This document shows positions 1 through 8,186 of a DNA stretch of 64,000 nucleotides, piece after piece. The first letter of the stretch is position 1; every line of letters begins with the position of its first letter. A program made the position numbers and the translations under genes. The notes below the pieces were generated by a model, which searched no databases, was not told where the DNA came from, and saw nothing but the letters and a program-made list of their open reading frames with translations. The DNA is from Myxococcales bacterium (GTDB taxonomy: Bacteria; Myxococcota_A; Polyangia; Haliangiales; Haliangiaceae): the NCBI GenBank assembly GCA_028287115.1, contig JAQBQF010000316.1:17992-81991 (forward strand), read 5' to 3'.

Positions 1-1836
1 ACCGCGACCGAGGTGTCACGCAATGCTCCGATTGTCGCTGCGGTAGGCGGCAACACCGCCGTCGTCCAAGGCACGTACGAGAACGTGAGCCCGAATCCGC
101 TCGTGCCGACATTCACCGTCGCCAGTGACGCGGCGGGGTTTCGCTTCCCGTACCTGAAAGGTCATCTCCGGGCTCGGACGGCGAGCACGATCACCACGAC
201 CGCAAGCACGTTCGGTAGCTCCGGCGTGTTGTTCGACGCGGCGAGCAACATTCCCGGTCCCACGTATGCCGGCTGTGGAACCTATTTCACGAGCAGTTGC
301 CGGACCGTCTTCACGACGCTGGCGACCGGGAGCAATCCCGCGATCCACTATTTGCAATCGAGCGAGCTCGGGAACATCGGTCCCGCCATGGCGGCCGATC
401 TCACCTCGAGCGATCAAGCGAGGCTGATCCAGCGAGTCCTCGCGGGTGACGATTCGGCAACCTCAGGGACGTTCGTGCCAAAGCTCGGCGGTGTCGATCG
501 CTCCACGGTCGCGGTGATCGGCACGAGCAGCGTCGTGAGCACGACCCGACCGACGATCGCGTACTTCGGCGCGACCGACGGCATGCTCCACGCCGTCTGC
601 GCAAGTGTCGGCGCCGGATGCGATGTGCTCGGCCGAGAGATGTGGGCCTATGTCCCTCGCACCCAGCTCTCGACGCTCCGTTACAACGTCGGCCGCATCG
701 ACGGTGCGCCTCACGTGTTCGACGCGTTCGGTGATTGGGCGAACACCGGCATTAGAACCTGGAAGACCGTGCTGACATTTCAAACCGGCTCCGGCGATCC
801 CACAGCGTCGGATCGCGTGCCTGCGATCTATGCGCTCGATGTCTCGAATCCCCTGAACCCGACGGTGTTGTGGGAGTACACGCTGGCCAACGCGGCATCT
901 CGGGCGGTTGTCGAGCTTGGAGTTGGGCTCACGCTCGCATCCGGTTCGGTCAAGGTTAGCGGCGTGTCGAAGACACTGGTCTTCGCGCAGACCAACAACG
1001 GTGGCACCGGTGGCGCTGGCAGTATCGTCACCGCGATCGATGTCGTGACCGGCGGCGTGGTCTGGCAGAAGGGCGCCATCTATCCGGCCCCACGCACCGC
1101 GACCAACGCCGCCGTGCAGAACACCGGCATTCCGGGCGGCGCGGTTGCTGTCGACAAGACGGGCGTGGGAGATACCACGGACCTCGTGTTGGCCACTCTC
1201 TACGGCGATCTGTGGGAGCTCGATCCGGCGACTGGGAACAGCCGGTACGGTAGCGGTTCTGACATCCCGCTGTTCCGGTTCAGTACCGATTACCATCCGA
1301 TCGGCGGAAAGCCTGCGATCTACTCGAACAGCAACCAGCTATTCGCAGTGATCACGTCCGGCGGCTATGACGATCCCGCGGACTCGACATGGGATGGCAA
1401 CCAAGCTCAATCCGCAGTTGCCATCAAGCTCAGCACGCCGACCGCAGATGCAACGATCAACGAGAATCAGGGCGCACCTGATGTTCCATTCAAGATCGAT
1501 TTCGGTGCGGGCGAGAAGGGCTCTTCGCAGGCGTTGATCGTCGGCAACGAGCTGTTCCTGACGACGGATACCGCCGATATCAACGCGATCGGATACGGCA
1601 CGAGCGGCGCGACCGGTCACATGTACCGGTTCAACCTGAGCACCAATGCCGCCGGAGCGACCGTGGTTCTAGCAGGCGGCGCGACATCGGTCGCGAACTC
1701 GGCGACCACGCTGTATGCCGGTGCTTCAGACAAGACCCAGCAGCTCGGGACCGGGGCCTCATCGACCACAGGTACGAGCGTCGATCCGATTCAGGGCTCC
1801 AAGATGTATCGAAAGCTCTGGGTGAGGACGCAATGA
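1..1836 (+). CDS. pilY1: PilY1-type pilus tip/assembly protein, 5' truncated by window edge
   Basis: The reading frame is open from base 1, so this is the C-terminal 612 residues or so of a larger protein. It carries the PilY1 beta-propeller region: the stretch reading AYFGATDGMLHAV, then EMWAYVPR, then DGAPHVFDAFG, then AIYALDVSNPLNPTVLWEY are hallmark blades of the PilY1 C-terminal domain. PilY1 sits at the tip of type IV pili with the minor pilins, promotes pilus assembly and can act in adhesion or surface sensing. A possible metal-binding loop, DKTGVGDTTD, lies near residue 380 of the visible part. Its stop overlaps the pilV start by 4 bases, so the four pilus genes form one coupled operon. 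The N-terminal (often VWA-like) region lies outside the window and cannot be judged. Confidence 0.9.
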   Translation, partial: TATEVSRNAPIVAAVGGNTAVVQGTYENVSPNPLVPTFTVASDAAGFRFPYLKGHLRARTASTITTTASTFGSSGVLFDAASNIPGPTYAGCGTYFTSSCRTVFTTLATGSNPAIHYLQSSELGNIGPAMAADLTSSDQARLIQRVLAGDDSATSGTFVPKLGGVDRSTVAVIGTSSVVSTTRPTIAYFGATDGMLHAVCASVGAGCDVLGREMWAYVPRTQLSTLRYNVGRIDGAPHVFDAFGDWANTGIRTWKTVLTFQTGSGDPTASDRVPAIYALDVSNPLNPTVLWEYTLANAASRAVVELGVGLTLASGSVKVSGVSKTLVFAQTNNGGTGGAGSIVTAIDVVTGGVVWQKGAIYPAPRTATNAAVQNTGIPGGAVAVDKTGVGDTTDLVLATLYGDLWELDPATGNSRYGSGSDIPLFRFSTDYHPIGGKPAIYSNSNQLFAVITSGGYDDPADSTWDGNQAQSAVAIKLSTPTADATINENQGAPDVPFKIDFGAGEKGSSQALIVGNELFLTTDTADINAIGYGTSGATGHMYRFNLSTNAAGATVVLAGGATSVANSATTLYAGASDKTQQLGTGASSTTGTSVDPIQGSKMYRKLWVRTQ

Positions 1837-2210
1837 CCCGGCGAGCCCCGGAACAGGGCTTCACGATGATCGAGGTCATGGTCGCGCTGCTGCTAACCGC
1901 GATCGCGCTGATCGGCCTGTTGGCGCTCTATGCCGCGGAGACCCGCGCTTCGGCCTTTACACGACGAACCACCGAAGCCTCGGTCCTTGCCGAGGACAAG
2001 ATGGAAAAGCTACGCACCTCCGCTTCGCCCGTGGCGGGAACCGAGACGGGCCTGGGCGATCAAGGGATCGCGGTCGCCGGTGGGCTCTACAACCGAACGT
2101 GGACTGCGGCGCTCGTCGGAGCTTACTACGACCTGAGCGTGACCGTGGGTTGGACGGATGATGAGGGCAACGCGCGCGCCGTCGTTCTTCGATCGCGAAG
2201 GAACCTATGA
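1833..2210 (+). CDS. pilV: Type IV pilus minor pilin PilV-like
   Basis: A 125-residue protein with a class III prepilin leader. A short basic leader (MTRRAPEQG) is followed by FTMIEVMVALLLTAIALIGLLALY, with the conserved glutamate at position +5 after the cleavage glycine. The prepilin peptidase PilD would cut after that glycine and N-methylate the phenylalanine. The sequence after the helix (ASVLAEDKMEKLR) is typical of PilV, a minor pilin that primes pilus assembly with PilW, PilX and PilY1. The ATG overlaps the pilY1 stop (ATGA) and the stop overlaps the pilW ATG the same way. The assignment to PilV rather than another minor pilin rests on length and gene order. Confidence 0.85.
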   Translation: MTRRAPEQGFTMIEVMVALLLTAIALIGLLALYAAETRASAFTRRTTEASVLAEDKMEKLRTSASPVAGTETGLGDQGIAVAGGLYNRTWTAALVGAYYDLSVTVGWTDDEGNARAVVLRSRRNL

Positions 2211-3169
2211 CCCGCAGACCTCGCTGCACTCAGACCGGCTTCACGTTGATTGAGCTCATGATCTCCCTCGTGATCTTTTCGTTCGTGATCACGGGCATTC
2301 TGTCCGTCGCGGTCACGATGACGACCGGGTACCGGGAACAGCGAGCGACGGTCGACATGGAGGGCTCCGTTCGCGTCCCGATGGATTTCATGGCTGACGC
2401 GATCCGGCAGTCGTGCCCCGGAGTGCCGGCAATTGATAAGCTTCAGGACGCCGGTACATGTGTAATCGGCGCGATCTCGGTCACCAACAGCACGACGGCC
2501 TCGGACCAGCTCGACGTGATCTATGCTTCCGGCGGCGTGGTCACCTCGAGCCGGACGCCGTACGGCGTGGGCACGACCAGCCTCGTCGTCACGGATGCAA
2601 GTCAGCTCGCGGTCGGCGACTACATGGTCCTGAGCGACACGACCCAGGGCCATCTGATCAAGATCACCGGCATCTCGGGAACGACGCTGACGCTGGCGGC
2701 TCAGTGCGCCACGATCGCGCTGCCCGCCGCGGGTTATCCGGCCGGGGCGCTCGTGATTCGCGCACAGCACGCGATCTTCTCGGTCGGTGCCGTCGACGGG
2801 ATTCCAACGCTCATGATGGATCCCGACGCCGGTGGCCCCTCCATCGCGGAACCGCTGGCGGAGGGTGTCGAAGATTTGCAGATCGCGATCGGGGTCGACG
2901 CGAACGGAGATAATACGATCACCGAGGTCGGCGCAGCGGCCGGTGACGACGAATGGCAATACAACGTCAGCGGTGACGCCGCGATCGCGGGCACGATTCG
3001 CGCGGTCCGCATCACGATCGTCGGTCGTGCGGTCAGCGCGCTCATGGGCCCCGCGACGTTCATCCGACCCGCTGCCGAAGATCGTGCCGCTGCGATCTCG
3101 AACGACGGCTATCGCCGTCGCGTGCTTCGGACACAGGTAGAGATCCGCAACCTTGTAGGCTCACCATGA
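2207..3169 (+). CDS. pilW: Type IV pilus minor pilin PilW-like
   Basis: A 320-residue prepilin. The leader MTRRPRCTQTG is followed by FTLIELMISLVIFSFVITG with the expected Glu+5. PilW is the large minor pilin of the priming complex with PilV, PilX and PilY1. Length matches the family. Residues 231-240 (DANGDNTITE) look like an EF-hand type calcium loop, which is unusual for PilW and may tie pilus tip stability to calcium. The residues following the N-terminal helix (QRATVDMEGSVRVPMDFMADAIRQ) resemble PilW, where pilins describe replicate lines of the alpha-helix. Both ends overlap neighbours by 4 bases, so it is translationally coupled to pilV and pilX. Confidence 0.85.
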   Translation: MTRRPRCTQTGFTLIELMISLVIFSFVITGILSVAVTMTTGYREQRATVDMEGSVRVPMDFMADAIRQSCPGVPAIDKLQDAGTCVIGAISVTNSTTASDQLDVIYASGGVVTSSRTPYGVGTTSLVVTDASQLAVGDYMVLSDTTQGHLIKITGISGTTLTLAAQCATIALPAAGYPAGALVIRAQHAIFSVGAVDGIPTLMMDPDAGGPSIAEPLAEGVEDLQIAIGVDANGDNTITEVGAAAGDDEWQYNVSGDAAIAGTIRAVRITIVGRAVSALMGPATFIRPAAEDRAAAISNDGYRRRVLRTQVEIRNLVGSP

Positions 3170-3669
3170 ATCGTCGCAATCAACGTGGCAGCGCGATGCT
3201 CGTCACCATGATCCTTGTGGCTGCCCTGTTCGCGGGCGGCGCGGTCTTGGTCTCCATGCAACTTGGCGCGACGCGATCGACAGACGTCACGCGGAACGGC
3301 CTGTCCGCGCTCTACTGCGCGGAGGCGGGCCTCGCCGCCGCCAGGCCGGTCGTGGCGAATAACTACGCCAACTGGTCGGGGTCACTCGGCACGGCGACGG
3401 AGCCGAGCTGGTTGTCGGGAATCAATCATGACATCGACGGTGACGGCAGCGCGGACTTCGTGATCACGCTCAAGGATAACGACGACGAGTTGCCACCTCT
3501 CACCAATGACTTGACCCACGACAACGATCTCAAGATCTACATCGTTTCCACGTGCATCAAATACCCGGAGACACCGAAGGAGGTCCGGGAGCTGGTCCAG
3601 TTCAATCTCAATGCCACGTGTTATCAGTCGCAGGAGGGTGGCTGCGGAGGAAACGGCAACTCGAACTGA
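3166..3669 (+). CDS. pilX: Type IV pilus minor pilin PilX-like
   Basis: A 167-residue protein beginning MNRRNQRGSAMLVTMILVA, followed by a hydrophobic helix and the phrase LYCAEAGLAAARPV typical of PilX N-terminal domains (AEAGL shortly after the helix). The Glu+5 found in major pilins is absent, as expected for a GspK/PilX-like subunit that caps the fibre. Residues 89-98 read DIDGDGSADF, a good match to a calcium-binding DxDGDG loop, and the C-terminus holds several cysteines (CIKYP, CYQ, GGCGG). It is the last gene of the pilY1-pilV-pilW-pilX unit and overlaps pilW by 4 bases. No clear terminator hairpin with a T tract follows it. Confidence 0.8.
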   Translation: MNRRNQRGSAMLVTMILVAALFAGGAVLVSMQLGATRSTDVTRNGLSALYCAEAGLAAARPVVANNYANWSGSLGTATEPSWLSGINHDIDGDGSADFVITLKDNDDELPPLTNDLTHDNDLKIYIVSTCIKYPETPKEVRELVQFNLNATCYQSQEGGCGGNGNSN

Positions 3670-3715
3670 GCCCGACGCACGCGGCGATCTACAGCACGTG
3701 ACCGCGAACGCGTCC

Positions 3716-4660
3716 TTAGCCCTGGCGTCCGAGCTCCGACTGATGCGCGACCGCAGCCCACTCGATGCGTTGCGGGGTCGCGAGACCGAGCGTGACGATC
3801 GCGGTCGACAGCTGAACCTTCATCGAGCGTTGATAGGCCTGCGCCGCGCGTAGCCGCTCGCGCGACAAGATGCCGGCAGAGACCAGGTATTCGCCGAAGC
3901 CCGGCAATTCTGGGATCGACGTTCGTTGCATCGGCCGTGGCGGAGCCGTGGGTGCACGAGGTGGCTGGAGCAGCACCATCGGCGAGGGCTCCACCTTCGG
4001 CTCGGATCCGAGCGCGCGGCGCGGCGGTGGCGGCAGCGGTTCCGGCTCGGCCGCGAACGACACGGACGGTGCGGAGCCGCGCGCCATCGGTGCGGTGTCT
4101 GATTCGTCGGTCGCCGGCGGACGTGTTCCGCGGGCGGTCCGCGAAGGCGAGCTGAGTGTACGGATCGACCCGTCCGTCGCGGTGCGCGCGCGTTCGATCG
4201 GGCCTCTCGCGGAAGGAAACCGACCGGCCCCGGTAACAGATGCCGGGAGTTTGCTCGCTACCGGGGCCGATCGAAGAGAAGCGCGATGATCGTGAGTCGG
4301 ATGCGCGCAGCGATCGCAGATCAGGAGCCAATCTGCAGCTTCGCGATCTCCCGGATCGAGACGGAGTGCCTCACGGAAGAAGATCGCGGCGGACTCATTC
4401 TCGTCGCGCCGGGCCGCGAGCTCGCCGAGCAAGCGGTACGCGAGGCTGCATCCGGGATCGAGCCGAATGATGTCGCGGAGGTCGGCTTGAGCATCGAGAT
4501 CGCGACGCAGAGCGATGTGCGATCGCGCGCGCATCAGAAGAAGCGGCACGCACTCGGGCTCGTGATCGAGCGCATCGGAGACAACCGCGACCACCCCGGG
4601 GTAATGCCGTGCCTCGAACAGCTCCGTCGCCGTCGCGATGACTCCGCGGTCCACGAGCAC
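3716..4660 (-). CDS. TPR protein with C-terminal MshEN/GspE-N-like domain
   Basis: The chosen product starts at a GTG (VLVDRGVIATATELFEARHYPG) and has about 314 residues; a second GTG lies two codons downstream and no clear ribosome binding site decides. The open frame extends upstream to 4909 but that part is arginine- and proline-rich and overlaps the neighbouring divergent gene. Residues 10-110 form two to three TPR-like helical pairs (ARHYPGVVAVVSDALDHEPE; LAYRLLGELAARRDENESAAIFFREALRLDPGD). A long proline- and alanine-rich linker follows. The last 60 residues (FGEYLVSAGILSRERLRAAQ ... VTLGLATPQRI) resemble the N-terminal module of GspE/PilB ATPases, which in MshE binds c-di-GMP. This fits a scaffold near pilus or secretion machinery. 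Function is not known. Confidence 0.65.
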   Translation of the reverse strand: MLVDRGVIATATELFEARHYPGVVAVVSDALDHEPECVPLLLMRARSHIALRRDLDAQADLRDIIRLDPGCSLAYRLLGELAARRDENESAAIFFREALRLDPGDREAADWLLICDRCAHPTHDHRASLRSAPVASKLPASVTGAGRFPSARGPIERARTATDGSIRTLSSPSRTARGTRPPATDESDTAPMARGSAPSVSFAAEPEPLPPPPRRALGSEPKVEPSPMVLLQPPRAPTAPPRPMQRTSIPELPGFGEYLVSAGILSRERLRAAQAYQRSMKVQLSTAIVTLGLATPQRIEWAAVAHQSELGRQG

Positions 4661-4827
4661 GGATGCAGCAAGGGATGGGCCAGCAGATCGTCGTTGTAAG
4701 CAGCGGAAACCTGGGTACTTCCATCCGATCTCGTCCGGTGAGTGCGTACCCCAGCCGGGACTTGGCTCCCCGCCTGGCGCCCCAGCAAGCGGTGGCAACC
4801 CCGCGTTTCGACCGGCATACTCGGAAG

Positions 4828-5841
4828 GTGAGGCGTCTCGTCTTGGCCCTGCTGCCGGTGGTCGCGCTCGGCAGGCCCGCTTTGGCCGAGGTCGTGTTTG
4901 ACCCAACACCGGCCGCTGCCGACCCCGAACGCGGCGTGTTCTGGCGCGACATCGTCGAACCGCACAAAGCAGAGATCGCGACGATCCTGCAGAAGGCGCG
5001 GCAAGCCCTCACGCAAGCCGACACCTGGTTGTCGTACGACTACGATCACATCGTCGAATCGCACGATCGGATCTATCGCGACGTCTACGGCATGCTGCGA
5101 TTCGCGCGCAAGCTCGCGCCCGAGAACACCGACGTCCTCGCGTTACTCGGCCAGACCGCCGATGCGATCGGCAAGACGCGGGAGGCGCTCGAAGCGCTCC
5201 ATATGACGGTCCAGCTCGTGGGCCCCGAGAAGGCCGGATTCGAGGTCACCGGCCGACTCGGTGGCATCTATCTGCGCCTTGGCGAGCTCGATGATGCGAT
5301 TCGTTATCTGCGGCTCGCACAGGGACCTCTGCTGCCGAGCGTTCCCAGCAGTGCGCGCGTGCTCGTCGATCTCTCGACCGCACTGGCCTTGCGCGGCGAG
5401 ATGAGCGAAGCGATCGATGTCCTCGCGAACAGCCTGCCGACGGTCAACCCCGGGTACTATCCTAACGAGGTGCTGCTCGTGAGCTTTGCGCTCGCGGTGC
5501 AATACGATCGCGACGAACAGCGCGGTGCTGCCTTCGAGGTCATCGACCATCTGGAGACCGCGCTGCAGACGCAGCTCGCACCGCAGCTTCAGACCGCGCT
5601 CGTCGGGTTTCGATTCGCGCTAGCCGAGGATCAACACTACTATCTCGGCTTGATCTACGAGATCGGCGGTTTCTACTCCGAAGCACGGACCGAGTGGGCG
5701 CTCTACGCGGCCTCCGGAAACGCGCCATGGCGAGGCCGCGCGCTCGAGCACATCGCTGCGATCGACGCCGAGCGCCGCGTGCCGCCGAAGAAGAAGCCGG
5801 TCCCCGCGCCGCAACCCCACATCAAGGTGCACATCCATTGA
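4828..5841 (+). CDS. Secreted TPR protein (first of three)
   Basis: About 337 residues from a GTG that begins VRRLVLALLPVVALGRPALA, a clear Sec signal peptide; the frame is open back to 4663 but the upstream part lacks a coding look. The mature protein is built of TPR-like repeats (for example LLGQTADAIGKTREALEALHM, IYLRLGELDDAIRYLRLAQG, LVDLSTALALRGEMSEAIDVL). TPR arrays bind peptides or other proteins, here probably in the periplasm. The stop TGA overlaps the next ATG by one base, and that gene overlaps a third, so three exported TPR proteins are translated together. No enzymatic motif is visible and I do not recognise a named family. Confidence 0.7.
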   Translation: MRRLVLALLPVVALGRPALAEVVFDPTPAAADPERGVFWRDIVEPHKAEIATILQKARQALTQADTWLSYDYDHIVESHDRIYRDVYGMLRFARKLAPENTDVLALLGQTADAIGKTREALEALHMTVQLVGPEKAGFEVTGRLGGIYLRLGELDDAIRYLRLAQGPLLPSVPSSARVLVDLSTALALRGEMSEAIDVLANSLPTVNPGYYPNEVLLVSFALAVQYDRDEQRGAAFEVIDHLETALQTQLAPQLQTALVGFRFALAEDQHYYLGLIYEIGGFYSEARTEWALYAASGNAPWRGRALEHIAAIDAERRVPPKKKPVPAPQPHIKVHIH

Positions 5842-6896
5842 TGCGCCTCGGTGTCATCGCGATCGTTCTCGCCGTTGCAACGATCACCGGCCGGGCCGAC
5901 GTGTGGCAGCACGCGATCGAGACGAGCAGTCCCGATGCGATGCAGGACAAGTACGACTTCGAGATGAAGAGCGGCGATGAACAAACGCTGCAGGCGAACG
6001 CGCGCGGCATCACGTACAAGGAGATCAAGAACCACGTCGCGTTTGCGGCGGCGGCGTATCGCGCAGCCGCGCTCGCGAAACCCACCGCGCCTGAGCCGCA
6101 CTATCGGCTCGGCAAGCTCCTCTATTCGTTCTTCTTCGAGTGCGAGAACATGCTCGTGCAGTCGAACGTCTCGATCCTGTGCTCGTCGGATCCAACCAAC
6201 ATCGATCGCAAGCATGCGGAAGAAGTGATCGCAGCGTGGGACGCCTTCGAAGCGCGGGCACCGCTCGATCCGAGGCTCAGCGTCGACGCGGAAGGCAGCT
6301 CCGAGATCTTGTTCCAGCGCGCGATCCTTCACACGAAGCTCGCGAACGCCCAGAAGCCGTCGGAAGACAGGAAGCACCTCGAAGCCGCGACGCACGACTA
6401 CGAGAAGATCCTCGCGCGCGCCGACCAATCGAGCGACGAGACGATCTGGAGCAATCTCGCCGAGACCTACATGATGATCGGTAGACTCGACGACGCCGTC
6501 GACATGTATCGCGAAGCGCTCAAGCGCGGCGGCAGCGCCTCGACGCTCTACGGGCTCGCGGTCGCGCTCGATCGCGACGAGCGCGGTGCCCAGGCGCGCG
6601 ACTTGATCCTGTCGCAGACCGAGGAGTCCAAGGAGACCTTCCACAAGAGGGTCATGATGCGGCAGGTGTTCTTCGTGCCCCCCGGCGAGGAGTACTACTA
6701 CTTCGCGCTGCTCGAGGAAGCGTACGGCTCGAACGAGCTCGCGATCGAGTACTGGCAGAAGTACCTGCACTCGCCGGCGGGCGCGCGGGTCGAGTTCCAA
6801 GCGCGTGCGAAGCAGCACCTCGATACCCTGCTCGCGCAGCGCAAGAAGCATCCGCCCGTGTTCTTGCCACCCTTACCCGACGAGCTATTTCGGTGA
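5841..6896 (+). CDS. Secreted TPR protein (second of three)
   Basis: A 351-residue protein beginning MRLGVIAIVLAVATITGRADVW, a short signal peptide ending near GRA-DV. The open frame runs upstream to 5694 but that part overlaps the preceding gene and is arginine-rich. It contains TPR-like units (AFAAAAYRAAALAKPTAPEP; LAETYMMIGRLDDAVDMYRE; LYGLAVALDRDERGAQARDL). It shares layout, size and a late motif (EEYYYFALLEEAYGSNELAIEYW, compare HYYLGLIYEIGGFYSEARTEW in its upstream neighbour), which suggests the two arose by duplication. Start overlaps the previous stop by one base and the stop overlaps the next GTG. Function unknown; probably a periplasmic scaffold. Confidence 0.7.
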   Translation: MRLGVIAIVLAVATITGRADVWQHAIETSSPDAMQDKYDFEMKSGDEQTLQANARGITYKEIKNHVAFAAAAYRAAALAKPTAPEPHYRLGKLLYSFFFECENMLVQSNVSILCSSDPTNIDRKHAEEVIAAWDAFEARAPLDPRLSVDAEGSSEILFQRAILHTKLANAQKPSEDRKHLEAATHDYEKILARADQSSDETIWSNLAETYMMIGRLDDAVDMYREALKRGGSASTLYGLAVALDRDERGAQARDLILSQTEESKETFHKRVMMRQVFFVPPGEEYYYFALLEEAYGSNELAIEYWQKYLHSPAGARVEFQARAKQHLDTLLAQRKKHPPVFLPPLPDELFR

Positions 6897-8182
6897 AGTG
6901 GATCGCGCTCGCGATCCTCCTCGCCTCGGCACCGGCGTGGGCACAGTCGAAGAAGTACCCGCCCGAGCCGGTCGACCGAGATCTCGAACGCGAGCGGCAG
7001 TCGCGCCTGTGGGACGAGGCGTTGTCGCCGGAGACCAAGAGCTACGCCGAGCTCGTGCGAGAAGCGAAGCATCGCTTGGACGAGCGAACGCCCGACGACA
7101 CGATACTTGCGATGCTTGCGATCGAGACGCTGAGCCAGGCGATCGAGCTCCTGCCGAAAGCGACGGACGCCTACGTCCTGCGAGGCGATGCATATCTCGC
7201 CGTCAAGAACTGGGCGCAGTGCGCGGATGATCTCCAGATCGCCGATGACAAGACCGGCGGTTCTGCCGCGTGTACGGCCAAGATCGATGAGTCCTGCATC
7301 GTCGATCGGTCGCGGTTGCGGCGAGAGCTCGCAATCTGTCAGTCGCGTGCCGGTCGCTACGCCGACGCGGAGCGCACGTTCATGCGTGCGGCCTCGAACG
7401 GCTCGACGAACGGCGAGCTGTGGATGCGGCTCGGCGAGGTCAGGCTCGCGATGGGCAAGCTCGAAGAAGGCATCGCGGCGCTCGAGGTCGCGGTCGATCT
7501 GACGCCCGACGGGATGCAGGAGGCGTTGCATCACTGGTTGCTCGCGCTCGCCTACGATCGCCGTCGCCAGCCGAGCGAGGTCGCGACTCAGATCGAGCTG
7601 GCGCTGCGGTTCGACAGTCAATTCTCGGCGCTCCAGTACCCGGAGTTTCCCTTGCTCGGCCTCGGTGAAAGCGAGTACATGCGCGGCCTCGCGTGGCGCA
7701 CGATTCGGCCCGAGTACGCGCTCGTGTATTTTCGCCGTTACGTCGCACTCGCACCCGACAGCCCGTGGCGCAAGCGCGCCGACGAGCATGTCCGCGAGCT
7801 CACCGCGATCGATCTGCCCGCGACGCTGGTCCGTGAGGGCGGTACCGCCTCGCTAGACCTCGAAGCCGCGCGCGCGATCGCAAAGAAAGCAATGCCGGCG
7901 ATGCGAACGTGCATGGTCAAGCTGCCGTACTCGGTGTTCCTGATCTCGATCACGAAGACCGGCGCTCGCAGCGAGCTGGCGCGCGATCGCCCGATCTATC
8001 GCGTGCCGCCGGCGGGCGTCACGATCCCGAATATGCCTTTCACCCCGTCCGGAGAGGTCAAGACCGAGGACATCGTCACGGCGCAGCGTTGCCTGCAGCC
8101 GCTCGCGGAGAAGCTCGCGCTACCGGCGGTCAAGGACCGCGACACGTACTATAAAGCGTCGTTCTACGTGACCGCGCCGTAG
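6893..8182 (+). CDS. Secreted TPR protein (third of three)
   Basis: A 429-residue protein from a GTG that overlaps the previous TGA (GTGA). It starts MKWIALAILLASAPAWAQSKK, a textbook signal peptide with AWA-Q cleavage. TPR-like units follow (LLPKATDAYVLRGDAYLAVKNW; SRAGRYADAERTFMRAA; GEVRLAMGKLEEGIAALEVA; LAYDRRRQPSEVATQIELAL). The last 110 residues form a separate domain with KKAMPAMRTCMVKLPYSVFLI, which is not a repeat and may be a binding domain. It closes the three-gene unit; mutS2 on the other strand begins its 3' end 4 bases downstream. No named family recognised. Confidence 0.7.
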   Translation: MKWIALAILLASAPAWAQSKKYPPEPVDRDLERERQSRLWDEALSPETKSYAELVREAKHRLDERTPDDTILAMLAIETLSQAIELLPKATDAYVLRGDAYLAVKNWAQCADDLQIADDKTGGSAACTAKIDESCIVDRSRLRRELAICQSRAGRYADAERTFMRAASNGSTNGELWMRLGEVRLAMGKLEEGIAALEVAVDLTPDGMQEALHHWLLALAYDRRRQPSEVATQIELALRFDSQFSALQYPEFPLLGLGESEYMRGLAWRTIRPEYALVYFRRYVALAPDSPWRKRADEHVRELTAIDLPATLVREGGTASLDLEAARAIAKKAMPAMRTCMVKLPYSVFLISITKTGARSELARDRPIYRVPPAGVTIPNMPFTPSGEVKTEDIVTAQRCLQPLAEKLALPAVKDRDTYYKASFYVTAP

Positions 8183-8186
8183 CGGC

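Noticed and set aside
4711..4754. Inverted repeat CTGGGTAC / GTACCCCAG around 27 bases, riboswitch-like
   Set aside because: Arms are imperfect (one extra C) and no conserved riboswitch core such as GEMM is recognisable.
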